Positions 49,665 through 58,132 are shown, counted from the stretch's first letter. The stretch: 64,000 bases of DNA from Streptomyces sp. MMG1121 (GCF_001280015.1 NZ_LGDV01000226.1:186001-250000); one strand, 5' to 3'. A program made the numbers and translations. The notes: generated by a model from the sequence alone, not told the origin.

Positions 49665-51091
49665 CCCGGACCCGCGCACCCCGCGCACTCCGCGCGTCCC
49701 AGGCACCCCGTCGGCACCGCCGCCCTCCACTGCGCCGCCGGCTGGCGCTCACCGCCTCCGCCGCGGTGGCCGGTGTGGCGCTGGCGGTGTGCGCGGGCGC
49801 GTACGCCGTCACCGTCTACACCCTGAACCGGCAGTTCGACCTCCAGCTCACCCAGGCGGCGACGCTGGCGATCCAGCAGCACCAGGGGAACGGGCCCGGC
49901 GTGCAGGCCGGCGAGTGCCGCTACCTGGCCGCGCCCGCGTGCGCCCAGCTCGTGCCCGCGTCGGCCGCGGACGACCCGCGCGCGAGCTATCTGCTGCCCG
50001 TCACCGCCACCGTGCGCCAGGTCGCGGGCCGGCATCGGGCGCCGTACTACAGCACGGCCTCGGTGGCCGGTCACCCGGTGCGGGTGCTGACCACTCCCGC
50101 CGGCGAGGGGCAGGCCATGCAGGTGGCGCTCCGCTCCGACGGGGTACGACGGGCCGAGCGCCAGGTCGCCGGGCTGCTGGCGGTGATCGGCGGGGCCGGT
50201 GTGCCAGTGGCCGCGCTGCTGGGTTACTGGGTGTCCCGCTCGGGGCTGGCTCCGGTGACCCGGCTGACCTCGACGGCGGAGCGGATCACCGCCACGCGCG
50301 ATGCCGGGCACCGTATCGAGCTGCCGCCCGGACCGCGCGGCCGGGAGGACGAGATCACCCGGCTCGCGGTCAGCTTCAACACCATGCTCGACGCCCTGGA
50401 GGAGTCCCTCGCGGCCCAGCGCCGCCTGGTCGCCGACGCCTCGCACGAACTGCGCACCCCGCTGACCGCGCTGCGCGCCAACGCGGAGATCCTGCTGAGG
50501 GCGGAGCGGCTGACCCCACGCCAGCGGGAGCGCGCGACGGGCGCCCTCACCCGTCAGCTGCGGGAGGTGACCAACCTCGTCAACGACCTGATCGACCTGG
50601 CCCGCGACGAGGAACCGCAGCAGGCCCTGGAGCTGGTGCACCCGACGGCCCTGCTGGAGCACGCCGTGGCCGCCGCCCGGGACCACTGGCCGCACCTCGA
50701 CTTCGTGCTCGACACCGACCCCTCGGCCGCCGCCATGCTGGCGGCCGCCGTCCCCAGCCGTCTGACGAGGCTGTTCTCCAACCTCCTGGACAACGCGGCG
50801 AAGTTCTCCCCGGCCGGCGGCCGGGTCGAGGCGGCCGCGCTCCGGTCACCGGGCGACGCCCGGCTGGAGATCACCGTCCGCGACCACGGCCCCGGTATCG
50901 ACCCCGCCGATCTGCCCCATGTCTTCGACCGCTTCTACCGGGCCCGCACCGCTCGTGCCCTGCCGGGCTCCGGCCTGGGCCTGGCCATGGCCCGCCAGAT
51001 CGCCCACACCCACGGCGCCGAGCTGACGGCACATCAAGCCCCGGGCGGCGGAGCCCTGTTCCGGCTGCGGCTGCCCGCCGGCGCGGCCTAG
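49661..51091 (+). CDS. Sensor histidine kinase (MprB-like)
   Basis: A 476-residue kinase. A basic N-terminus precedes helix 1 (about 27-50); an extracellular sensor of about 110 residues carries two Cys (GECRYLAAPACAQL) that may pair; helix 2 (about 168-188) is followed by HAMP. The H-box ADASHELRTPLTAL is canonical. N box SNLLDNAAKFS, G1 DHGPGIDPADLPHVFDRFYR and G2 GSGLGLAMARQIA are complete. The overlap with the regulator gene ensures paired translation. Since its neighbour is a MurG-like enzyme, a cell-wall or lipid II-related signal is plausible, in the manner of VanS (inference). Confidence 0.92.
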   Translation: MTRTRAPRALRASQAPRRHRRPPLRRRLALTASAAVAGVALAVCAGAYAVTVYTLNRQFDLQLTQAATLAIQQHQGNGPGVQAGECRYLAAPACAQLVPASAADDPRASYLLPVTATVRQVAGRHRAPYYSTASVAGHPVRVLTTPAGEGQAMQVALRSDGVRRAERQVAGLLAVIGGAGVPVAALLGYWVSRSGLAPVTRLTSTAERITATRDAGHRIELPPGPRGREDEITRLAVSFNTMLDALEESLAAQRRLVADASHELRTPLTALRANAEILLRAERLTPRQRERATGALTRQLREVTNLVNDLIDLARDEEPQQALELVHPTALLEHAVAAARDHWPHLDFVLDTDPSAAAMLAAAVPSRLTRLFSNLLDNAAKFSPAGGRVEAAALRSPGDARLEITVRDHGPGIDPADLPHVFDRFYRARTARALPGSGLGLAMARQIAHTHGAELTAHQAPGGGALFRLRLPAGAA

Positions 51092-51107
51092 GCACACTGA
51101 GGGAGAC

Positions 51108-51698
51108 TTATGCGGCCCGCGGCCGTACCGCCTCCCAGCCGTTCTCCAGCAGGTCGAAGGCCGCGTTCACGGCGGCGGCGGGGTCGCCGGCGGGGCCGGC
51201 GAGGGCGCGGGCCTCCAGGGCGAGATGGGCCAGAGCCGCACAGGCCGGGTCGTCGGCGGGGGCGCCGGTGTCGGCCGCGATCGCCCCGGCCAGGGCGCGG
51301 GCGTGCCGCAGCCACATGCGCCGGTGGTACTCGGCGAGCGCCGGGGTGGCGTCGATGAGCCGCCGGAACGCGGCCAGCTGTTCCTCGTGATCGCTCCGGA
51401 ACGCCCGCGCGCCCAGCATGTGGGTGCGCAGCGCGGTGAGCAGCGGGGTGTCGGGCGCGCGGTCGCGCACGGCCGCGACCAGGGCGGACTCGACGTCCGT
51501 GTCCTGGTCGAAGAGCAGCGCCTCCTTGCCGGGGAAGTGCTTGAAGAGGGTCGTGGTGGAGACGTCGGCCGCCTCCGCGACGTCCCGGATGCTCACCGCG
51601 TCGAAGCCGCGCTCCAGGAACAGCTCCAGTGCCGCGTCCGCCAGTGCCTGGCGGGTCGCGGCCTTCTTGCGTTCGCGGCGGCCCATCGTCTCCGTCAT
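51108..51698 (-). CDS. TetR-family transcriptional regulator
   Basis: A 196-residue TetR protein. HTH at about 12-58 (LADAALELFLERGFDAVSIRDVAEAADVSTTTLFKHFPGKEALL), followed by an all-helical ligand domain of the TetR_C17-like type. ATG 51698 begins shortly before the HTH. It has no divergent partner such as an efflux pump, which is unusual for the family. Upstream on the minus strand lies an A/T-rich tract and the terminator of tRNA-His. It is convergent with the kinase (16-bp gap). The target is unknown. Confidence 0.88.
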   Translation of the reverse strand: MTETMGRRERKKAATRQALADAALELFLERGFDAVSIRDVAEAADVSTTTLFKHFPGKEALLFDQDTDVESALVAAVRDRAPDTPLLTALRTHMLGARAFRSDHEEQLAAFRRLIDATPALAEYHRRMWLRHARALAGAIAADTGAPADDPACAALAHLALEARALAGPAGDPAAAVNAAFDLLENGWEAVRPRAA

Positions 51699-51826
51699 GA
51701 GCCGTAGCGTACCCAGGTTCGGTTGTCGTGGAAAAAAAGTTGACTCGTTGCACTCGGGCTCGCTGTCGGTGTCCGCCCGAACCCCTGCTGCCGCCGCGTG
51801 TGTTCAGCGGCACGGCGAAAACGAAA

Positions 51827-51864
51827 CAGCCGGTGATTCCGTCTTGCGACGGAATCACCGGCTG
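51827..51864 (-). terminator. Terminator of tRNA-His
   Basis: A perfect 17-bp stem (CAGCCGGTGATTCCGTC / GACGGAATCACCGGCTG) with loop TTGC, 10 nt past the tRNA 3' end. Confidence 0.85.
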
Positions 51865-51873
51865 ATCGGTGAG

Positions 51874-51947
51874 GGTGAGTGACGGGACTTGAACCCGCGA
51901 CATCCTGGACCACAACCAGGTGCTCTGCCAGCTGAGCTACACCCACC
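51874..51947 (-). tRNA. tRNA-His(GUG)
   Basis: Acceptor GTGGGTG pairs with CACTCAC, anticodon loop TTGTGGT (GTG), T-loop TTCAAGT. The extra G at position -1 (51947) is genome-encoded and faces discriminator C73 (51874), the tRNA-His identity feature. CCA is not encoded. Confidence 0.96.
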
Positions 51948-52051
51948 ATGACCGGCAGTGGAACTTGTCGTTTCCCCGACCGGCCGAGAAGAAGTCTACA
52001 GGGTCCGAAGGGGTGCTCGCGCACAGGTTTTCGCGCGGGCCCCCGGGCGGC

Positions 52052-52654
52052 CTACTGCGCGGGCAGGACGTGCTTGGCGGCGATCGCCTTCGCGGTGTCG
52101 GAGTCCGGGCCGGGCTGCGGGACGAAGACGGCCTCGCGGTAGTAGCGCAGCTCGGCGATCGACTCGCGGATGTCGGCGAGGGCCCGGTGGTTGCCGTTCT
52201 TCTCCGGGCTGTTGAAGTACGCCCGCGGGTACCAGCGGCGGGCAAGCTCCTTGATGGAGGACACGTCGACGATCCGGTAGTGGAGGTAGTCCTCCAGGGT
52301 CGCCATGTCGCGCAGCAGGAAGCCGCGGTCGGTGCCGACGGAGTTGCCGCACAGCGGGGCCTTGCCGGGCTCCTTCACGTACTGCTTCACATACGCGAGG
52401 ACCTGCGCCTCGGCGTCCTCGAGCGTCGTGCCGTTCGGGAGCTCGGCGAGCAGCCCGGACGCGGTGTGCATCTGACGCACCACCTCCGGCATCGTCTCCA
52501 GGGCCTGGTCCGGCGGGCGGATGACGATGTCCACCCCCTCGCCGAGTACGTTCAGCTCGGAGTCGGTGACGAGGGCGGCTACCTCGATGAGAGCGTCGTC
52601 GGACAGCGAGAGGCCGGTCATCTCGCAGTCGATCCACACCATGCGATCGTTCAT
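52052..52654 (-). CDS. orn: Oligoribonuclease
   Basis: A 200-residue DEDDh 3'-5' exonuclease that degrades 2-5-nt RNAs and pGpG, the linear product of c-di-GMP breakdown. ExoI motif WIDCEMTGL gives Asp9 and Glu11; ExoII GNSVGTDRGFLLRDM; ExoIII HRALADIRES with His and Asp. Length is normal for the family. It is next to adpA, a neighbourhood conserved in the genus (adpA-ornA); S. coelicolor ornA mutants grow poorly and fail to develop. It links functionally to the PAS-GGDEF-EAL gene at 21753. Confidence 0.96.
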   Translation of the reverse strand: MNDRMVWIDCEMTGLSLSDDALIEVAALVTDSELNVLGEGVDIVIRPPDQALETMPEVVRQMHTASGLLAELPNGTTLEDAEAQVLAYVKQYVKEPGKAPLCGNSVGTDRGFLLRDMATLEDYLHYRIVDVSSIKELARRWYPRAYFNSPEKNGNHRALADIRESIAELRYYREAVFVPQPGPDSDTAKAIAAKHVLPAQ

Positions 52655-52753
52655 GCGACCACCCTAAAGCGGACCTGAGCTTTTTAGCTGCCCCCTGCTG
52701 GTGCCGGCCTCCGGAGCCGCCGCCCCGGACCCCCACGGCCCGTGCCGAAAAAG

Positions 52754-52787
52754 ACGGAGGGGGCGGGTGTGGGCCCGCCCCCTCCGT
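52754..52787 (-). terminator. Terminator after adpA
   Basis: A perfect 14-bp stem ACGGAGGGGGCGGG / CCCGCCCCCTCCGT with five T following on the minus strand. Confidence 0.88.
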
Positions 52788-52796
52788 ACGCCGTGC

Positions 52797-54002
52797 TCAG
52801 CTGCCGTGCCTCGGACCCGGCAGCAGGCTCACCGCTCCGGCCGGGGCGCGGCGGCTCTGGACCGGGACTCCGCTGTCCGGATGCAGCAGGGCAGGCACGG
52901 GGCCCACCGGTCCCGGGCCGCCCAGGCCGGCCGGGGCACCGGGCTGGTGCACCGGGGTCTCCGGCTCACCCGGCTTGTCGCCCTGCGGCCGGCGGGCCCG
53001 GTAGGCGGCCCGGTAGGCGGCGGGGGACGAGCCGAGCTGGCGGCGGAAGTGCCCGCGCAGCGCGACCGGGGAGCGGAAGCCGCACCGGCCCGCCACCTCG
53101 TCCACGCTGTAGTCCGACGTCTCCAGCAGCCGCTGTGCCTGCAGCACCCGCTGCGTGATCAGCCACTGCAGCGGAGCGCTGCCGGTCAGTGAGCGGAACC
53201 GGCGGTCGAACGTACGGCGGCTCATGTAGGCGCGTGCCGCCAGCGTCTCCACGTCGAACTGCTCGTGGAGGTGTTCCAGCGCCCAGGCGACGACCTCGGC
53301 CAGCGGGTCGGCGCCGATCTCCTCTGGTAAAGATCGATCGAGGTAGCGCTCCTGGCCGCCCGATCGGCGCGGCGGGACCACCAGGCGCCGGGCGAGCGCG
53401 CCGGCCGCCTCGTTGCCGTGGTCCGTCCGCACGATGTGGAGACAGAGATCGATCCCGGCCGCAGTACCGGCCGAGGTCAGGACGTCGCCGTCGTCCACGA
53501 AGAGTTCTCGCGGATCGACGTGCACGGACGGATAGCGCTTGGCCAGCGTCGGTGCGTACATCCAATGAGTGGTCGCGGGGCGGCCGTCCAGCAGTCCGGC
53601 CGCGGCGAGCACGAACGCGCCCGTACACAGCCCTACGATGCGGGCGCCCTCTTCATGCGCGCGGCGGAGTGCGTCGAGCGCCTCCTCCGGCGGCGGTGAG
53701 GTGATCGAACGCCAGGCCGGTACGACGACCGTCCCGGCGCGTGAGATCGCCTCCAGCCCATGCGGTGCGGTGAGTTCCAGGCCCCCTGTGGTCCGCAGCG
53801 GACCTTCCTCGCCGGCGCACACCAGTAGTCGGTAGCGCGGCACGCCGGCGTCCTGGCGGTCGATCCCGAACACCGACAACGGAATGGAACTCTCGAAGAT
53901 GGGGCCGCCGCTGAACAGCAGCACCGCGACGATCTCCTTGCGGCGGCGCCCGGAGAGTTTCCGGGCCGCGGCTTCCGGCGCGGCAGTGGAGTCGTGGCTC
54001 AT
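52797..54002 (-). CDS. adpA: Developmental master regulator AdpA (BldH)
   Basis: A 401-residue AraC-family regulator. The N-terminal half (about 23-195) is a DJ-1/PfpI-like dimerisation domain with GLCTGAFVLAAAGLLDG. The C-terminal HTH pair (about 240-330) includes RAYMSRRTFDRRFRSLTGSAPLQWL and VDEVAGRCGFRSPVALRGHFRR. Leu225 is encoded by TTA (53330-53328), the only in-frame TTA I found in the window, at the linker between domains as in other Streptomyces adpA genes; translation therefore needs the bldA tRNA. The Pro/Gly-rich tail is variable between species. A probable autoregulatory site lies at 54132. It activates development and secondary metabolism. Confidence 0.96.
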   Translation of the reverse strand: MSHDSTAAPEAAARKLSGRRRKEIVAVLLFSGGPIFESSIPLSVFGIDRQDAGVPRYRLLVCAGEEGPLRTTGGLELTAPHGLEAISRAGTVVVPAWRSITSPPPEEALDALRRAHEEGARIVGLCTGAFVLAAAGLLDGRPATTHWMYAPTLAKRYPSVHVDPRELFVDDGDVLTSAGTAAGIDLCLHIVRTDHGNEAAGALARRLVVPPRRSGGQERYLDRSLPEEIGADPLAEVVAWALEHLHEQFDVETLAARAYMSRRTFDRRFRSLTGSAPLQWLITQRVLQAQRLLETSDYSVDEVAGRCGFRSPVALRGHFRRQLGSSPAAYRAAYRARRPQGDKPGEPETPVHQPGAPAGLGGPGPVGPVPALLHPDSGVPVQSRRAPAGAVSLLPGPRHGS

Positions 54003-54379
54003 ACTGCTAAGCCCCCCTCGGTGGTCGCGGCTCCTCGGTTGTGTCGCTCCTGCACGTTTCCCCTCGGTCCTGCACGAGTCCCCCGCCGTAAGTCATCAAG
54101 ATCGAATCTACTGGCTACCGCGGTCTCACGGTGGCCGGTTCGACACGCCGGAGATTGTCGACATGACAACTTGGCGTGAAGCATTCGATCACGAAGCGTT
54201 GCACTCACGGGGGGTGTAGGGAAGTGCGCCTTGTCGCGGTGGCCGAAGCGCGTAGGGTGCGCAGTCGTCCGTAGACCCTTTCCGTGCAGGTCAAACGGGG
54301 GTTGGAGGGTGGTCAGGACCCCCCTGGGGTGACATTGAGAAGTTGGCTGAAAAGAAACCTTCGGGAGTATGGAAACAGG
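54003..54379. other. Long adpA upstream region
   Basis: A 377-bp gap typical of adpA, which has a long regulatory leader. It contains TGGCCGGTTC (54132-54141), a full match to the AdpA consensus TGGCSNGWWY. I could not assign BldD sites or a core promoter with confidence. No coding frame. Confidence 0.6.
54132..54141 (+). promoter_or_regulatory. Candidate AdpA binding site (autoregulation)
   Basis: TGGCCGGTTC matches every position of TGGCSNGWWY, 130 bp upstream of the adpA start. AdpA represses or tunes its own promoter in several species. A short degenerate consensus can occur by chance. Confidence 0.45.
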
Positions 54380-54661
54380 TCAGTCGACCGGTGTCCGCCT
54401 CCTGGTGTGACGTCTGCCGCTTTGCGTGCCGGAACGTTGGGCACAGCGCGCCGCGCACCGTTCCGAGCGGCGCAGCAGGACCCGGCACGCGGTCGTGACG
54501 GCGACCAGCCCCAGGGCGGCCCCCGCCGCGCCGGCGAGCGAGGTGCCGTACCAGACCAGGACCACGGGGACGAGGACGCAGCTGAAGGCGGCCCAGCGGA
54601 TCACCTCGCTCGCGCTGTCCGGCACGGTGCGCGGCTCGAAGCTGTGTCGCGGTCCGGGCAT
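54380..54661 (-). CDS. Small membrane protein encoded upstream of adpA
   Basis: A 93-residue protein with two hydrophobic helices (about 22-40 and 44-60; WAAFSCVLVPVVLVWYG and AGAAGAALGLVAVTTA) and an Arg/Cys-rich cytoplasmic tail. No family recognised. A GGGGAG ribosome site lies six bases before ATG 54661. A small gene in this position is, from memory, conserved beside adpA in S. coelicolor. A CsoR-like palindrome lies 19-42 bp upstream of its start. Confidence 0.7.
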   Translation of the reverse strand: MPGPRHSFEPRTVPDSASEVIRWAAFSCVLVPVVLVWYGTSLAGAAGAALGLVAVTTACRVLLRRSERCAARCAQRSGTQSGRRHTRRRTPVD

Positions 54662-54679
54662 CTCGTACTCCCCTTCGTG

Positions 54680-54703
54680 CCCCCTGGGGGTACCCCCGGG
54701 GGA
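54680..54703. promoter_or_regulatory. CsoR-like G/C-tract palindrome
   Basis: CCCCCTGGGGGTA followed by TACCCCCGGGGGA, sharing the central TA. The arrangement resembles the TACCCCC...GGGGGTA operators of copper-sensing CsoR repressors and lies just upstream of the ribosome site of the small membrane protein gene. Confidence 0.4.
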
Positions 54704-54998
54704 TGGCTCACCGGGTTCAACGCCCGTTCGACCGGTCGGTCACCGGCCGTACGTCTGTGAATGCTGAGCAAACCGCCTGTACGGGGCAGCAACCATTGCG
54801 TTACGGGCGCGGCTCGTGCATGCTCCGGTGAACCCCTACGGACGTCGGGGGACCGATTACGGAGCGTGCGCGGGATCTGGGCTCGGGAGGCGTGCCGCCG
54901 TACCCTTGGGGGTATGGGCTTGGGAAGATGTTTCCCGGACACAGCTCCGCCGCACTCTGTCGTCCCCTCCCATAAAGGATCACAACGCCGAGACAGCC
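54704..54998. other. Intergenic region upstream of the universal stress gene
   Basis: The remainder of the 337-bp divergent gap. It includes a second CCCTTGGGGGTA-like tract near 54903 but no further palindrome or coding frame that I can support. Confidence 0.4.
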
Positions 54999-55526
54999 AT
55001 GGCCGGTCACGAATTCTTCGAACCCGCGGACCGCAAGCGGCCCGTCGCCGATCCCACGGCGTCCGAGCCCCTGGCGGCGGAAGAGTCACGCCCCTCCTGC
55101 GACCCCGCCTTCCGGCACGGAGTCGTCGTCGGCTTCGACGGCTCCACCTCCAGTGAGCGTGCCCTCGCCTACGCGATCGGCATGGCCCACCGCTCCCACG
55201 CCGGTCTGATCATCGTCCATGTCGCCAACCGGCTGCCGTCCACCGTGTGGGCCGGCTGCGAGCCACCTGTCTTCGTCGACGTGCCGGATCACCGCACCGA
55301 AGTCCTCGGGCTCGAACTGGCCTGTGCGGACTATCTGGCCGAGGTGCCCTGGATCCTGGTCGAGCGGGGCGGGGACATCTGCCACGAACTCGAAGAGGTG
55401 GGGCGGGAGTACGAGGCCGACGCGATCGTCGTCGGTTCCACGCACGGCATCGTCGGCCGGATCTTCGGCTCCGTGGCCGGGCGGCTCGCCAAACGGGCGC
55501 GACGACCCGTGATCGTCATTCCGTAG
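54999..55526 (+). CDS. Universal stress protein, UspA family
   Basis: A 175-residue single-domain UspA protein. A hydrophilic N-terminal extension (1-40) precedes VVVGFDGSTSSERALAYA. The ATP-binding signature G-2x-G-9x-G(S/T) is visible in VGSTHGIVGRIFGSVAGRLAK. It is cytosolic, usually dimeric. ATG 54999 is preferred because the upstream in-frame sequence is not Usp-like, though its ribosome site is weak. In streptomycetes many such genes are induced under redox or hypoxic stress. A single gene, followed by a YaaH-type gene after 124 bp. Confidence 0.9.
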   Translation: MAGHEFFEPADRKRPVADPTASEPLAAEESRPSCDPAFRHGVVVGFDGSTSSERALAYAIGMAHRSHAGLIIVHVANRLPSTVWAGCEPPVFVDVPDHRTEVLGLELACADYLAEVPWILVERGGDICHELEEVGREYEADAIVVGSTHGIVGRIFGSVAGRLAKRARRPVIVIP

Positions 55527-55650
55527 GGTTTCCGGCCCAACTCCCTTTGTGCAGCGCGAAACTACTCGCGCGTAGAGGTGGTTTGTGCCCTTGTGAAGGG
55601 CATATATCAGTCACCGCGCAACTGCACAGCATGCATGAAGGGAGCCCGCC

Positions 55651-56211
55651 GTGGACAACGAAGTCTCCGCGGGAAGCACAAGCACAACGGTGGTGGGCCG
55701 ACTCGCCCTGGGGATAACCCTGTTGGCGTTCGGTCTCGGTACGACTGGCGTGATTCACGGCGTGGCAGCGTCCGACGCCGTGTCAATGGCCCACTACGTG
55801 GGCGGAGTTGCCCTGTTCCTCGTCGGCCTGCTGGCGTTCCGGGACCGGGACGGCGCCTCCGGTACGGGCTTCGTGGCGCTCGGTGCCCTGTGGTTCACCT
55901 GGGCGGTCGGGACGCACTCTTCGGCCGACGCGGCCGGACTCTTCCTCCTCCTGTTCGCCCTCGTGGCACTCACCCTGACCCTGGCGGGCGGCGACAGCCT
56001 CGGTCAGGCCATGCACGGGCTGCTGTTCCTGGCGATGCTGGTGCTGGCCGTCGCGGCCTTCGCCGACAGTTCCTCCCTGACCAAGGTCGGAGGCTGGGTC
56101 GCCGCGGTGTCCGGTGCGGTGGCCTGGTACGCGGCGACGGCGAGCCTGGCTCACTGGCCGACGACGCTTCCGGGGCGTGCCGCCCGCCGGGGGGTGACGG
56201 CCACCGGCTGA
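55651..56211 (+). CDS. GPR1/FUN34/YaaH-family membrane protein
   Basis: A 186-residue protein with six predicted membrane helices (first at 15-38). ATGVIHGVAASDAVSMAHYVGG-like segments and FTWAVGTHSSADAAGLFLLLFALVALTL are family-typical. Members carry acetate and other small carboxylates or ammonium. The usual N-terminal NPAPLGL signature is not visible, so substrate assignment is weak. GTG 55651 follows GAAGGGAG. It ends before a strong bidirectional hairpin shared with glmS. Confidence 0.75.
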   Translation: MDNEVSAGSTSTTVVGRLALGITLLAFGLGTTGVIHGVAASDAVSMAHYVGGVALFLVGLLAFRDRDGASGTGFVALGALWFTWAVGTHSSADAAGLFLLLFALVALTLTLAGGDSLGQAMHGLLFLAMLVLAVAAFADSSSLTKVGGWVAAVSGAVAWYAATASLAHWPTTLPGRAARRGVTATG

Positions 56212-56229
56212 TCCGCAGCGGCACGGAAA

Positions 56230-56265
56230 GGACCCCCACGTGTCTGGTGGCACACGTGGGGGTCC
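56230..56265. terminator. Bidirectional terminator YaaH / glmS
   Basis: A perfect 14-bp stem GGACCCCCACGTGT / ACACGTGGGGGTCC with an 8-base loop between convergent genes. Confidence 0.88.
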
Positions 56266-56290
56266 GTTCCGTGGTCGTGCTCCCGGGGAG

Positions 56291-58108
56291 TTACTCCACC
56301 GTGACCGACTTGGCCAGGTTCCTCGGCTTGTCTATGTCCCGGCCCAGGGCCTTCGCCGTGTGGTACGCCAGCAGCTGGAGGGGGATGCCCATCAGGATGG
56401 GGTCCAGTTCGTCCTCGTTCTTCGGGACGACGATCGTCTGGTCCGCCTTCTCCTGGTGCTGGTGGGCCACCGCCAGGATCTTGCCGCTGCGGGCCTTGAT
56501 CTCCTCCAGGGCCGCGCGGTTCTTCTCCAGCAGGTCGTCGTCGGGGACGATCGCGACCGTCGGCAGGGCCGGCTCGATCAGGGCCAGCGGGCCGTGCTTC
56601 AGCTCGGAGGCGGGGTAGGCCTCGGCGTGGATGTAGGAGACCTCCTTGAGCTTCAGGGAGGCCTCGCGGGCCACCGGGTAGCCCCGCACGCGGCCGATGA
56701 AGAGCATCGAGCGGGCCTCGGCGTACAGCTCGGCCAGCTCCTTGATCTGCTCCTCCTGCTTGAGGATCTCGGTGATCTGGTCGGGCAGCTTGCGCAGGCC
56801 CTCGATGATCCGCTTGCCGTCGCGCACCGAGAGGTCACGGGTGCGGCCGAGGTGCAGGGCGAGCAGGGCGAAGGCGACCGTGGTGTTCGTGAAGCACTTC
56901 GTGGAGACCACGCAGACCTCCGGGCCCGCGTGGACGTAGATCCCGGCGTCCGCCTCACGCGCGATCGCCGAGCCGACCACGTTGACGACGCCGAAGACCC
57001 GGGCGCCCTTGCGCTTCAGCTCCTGGACGGCCGCGAGGACGTCGTAGGTCTCACCGGACTGGGAGACGGCGACGTACAGGGTGTCGGGGTCCACCACGGC
57101 GTTGCGGTAGCGGAATTCCGACGCCGGCTCGGCGTCCGCGGGGATGCGGGCCAGCTCCTCGATCATCTGGGCGCCGATCATGCCCGCGTGGTACGAGGTG
57201 CCGCAGCCGAGGATCTTCACACGGCGGATCTGCCGGGCCTCGCGCGCGTCCAGGTTGAGGCCGCCGAGGTGCACGGTGGAGAAGCGGTCGTCGATGCGGC
57301 CGCGCAGCACGCGGTCCACGGCGTCGGCCTGCTCGAAGATCTCCTTGTGCATATAGGTGTCGTGGCCGCCCATGTCGTACGACTCGGCCTCCCACTCCAC
57401 CGTCGTGGGCTCGGCGGTGGTGCGCGTGCCCTCGGTGGTGTAGGTACGGAAGTCGTCGGCCTTCAGGGTGGCCATCTCGCCGTCGTCCAGGGTCACTATC
57501 TGGCGCGTGTGCATGACCAGCGCGGCGATGTCGGAGGCGACGAACATCTCCTTCTCGCCGATGCCGAGGACGACCGGGGAGCCGTTGCGGGCCACCACGA
57601 TCCGGTCGGGGAAGTCGGCGTGCAGCACGGCGATGCCGTACGTGCCCTCGATCACCCGGACCGCCTGGCGGACCTTGTCCTCCAGCTTCTCGGCCGTGGC
57701 GCGGGCGATGAGGTGGGTGAGCACCTCGGTGTCGGTCTCGGAGAGGAACTCGACACCGTCCGCCTCCAGCTTGCGGCGCAGGTCGGCGGCGTTGTCGATG
57801 ATGCCGTTGTGCACGACGGCGACCTTGTTGTCGGCCGACATGTGCGGGTGGGCGTTGACGTCGGAGGGGGCGCCGTGGGTGGCCCAGCGGGTGTGGGCGA
57901 TGCCCGTGGTGCCCTTGAAGCGCGCCGGGACCTTGGCCTCCAGGTCGCGCACCCGTCCCTTGGCCTTGACCATCTTCAGGCCGGCCGCCTTCGGGGAGGT
58001 GACGACGATGCCCGCGGAGTCGTAGCCGCGGTACTCCAGCCGCTGCAGCCCTTCGAGCAGCAGCGGGGCTACGTCACGCTTCCCGATGTATCCGACAATT
58101 CCGCACAT
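56291..58108 (-). CDS. glmS: Glutamine:fructose-6-phosphate aminotransferase
   Basis: A 605-residue enzyme making glucosamine-6-phosphate, the first step to UDP-GlcNAc and cell wall. N-terminal nucleophile Cys2 (MCGIVGYIG) starts the glutaminase domain (1-240), with HTRWATHG. Two SIS isomerase domains follow, with GCGTSYHAG and the phosphosugar loop VSQSGET, ending in LAKSVTVE. S. coelicolor has two glmS genes; from memory this position corresponds to SCO2789. No dre or riboswitch is visible before it. Glucosamine-6-phosphate is the DasR inducer, linking this enzyme to the two dre sites. Confidence 0.96.
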   Translation of the reverse strand: MCGIVGYIGKRDVAPLLLEGLQRLEYRGYDSAGIVVTSPKAAGLKMVKAKGRVRDLEAKVPARFKGTTGIAHTRWATHGAPSDVNAHPHMSADNKVAVVHNGIIDNAADLRRKLEADGVEFLSETDTEVLTHLIARATAEKLEDKVRQAVRVIEGTYGIAVLHADFPDRIVVARNGSPVVLGIGEKEMFVASDIAALVMHTRQIVTLDDGEMATLKADDFRTYTTEGTRTTAEPTTVEWEAESYDMGGHDTYMHKEIFEQADAVDRVLRGRIDDRFSTVHLGGLNLDAREARQIRRVKILGCGTSYHAGMIGAQMIEELARIPADAEPASEFRYRNAVVDPDTLYVAVSQSGETYDVLAAVQELKRKGARVFGVVNVVGSAIAREADAGIYVHAGPEVCVVSTKCFTNTTVAFALLALHLGRTRDLSVRDGKRIIEGLRKLPDQITEILKQEEQIKELAELYAEARSMLFIGRVRGYPVAREASLKLKEVSYIHAEAYPASELKHGPLALIEPALPTVAIVPDDDLLEKNRAALEEIKARSGKILAVAHQHQEKADQTIVVPKNEDELDPILMGIPLQLLAYHTAKALGRDIDKPRNLAKSVTVE

Positions 58109-58132
58109 GTATAGGTGTCCCGTATCCCGTTC

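Noticed and set aside
52052..54002. orn and adpA as one operon with the small membrane protein
   Set aside because: A strong terminator with a T-run lies between adpA and orn (52754-52787), and adpA has a long promoter region of its own.
56200..58130. glmS ribozyme or DasR site before glmS
   Set aside because: The gap before glmS is only 24 bp to the small gene; no ribozyme core or dre-like palindrome is present there.
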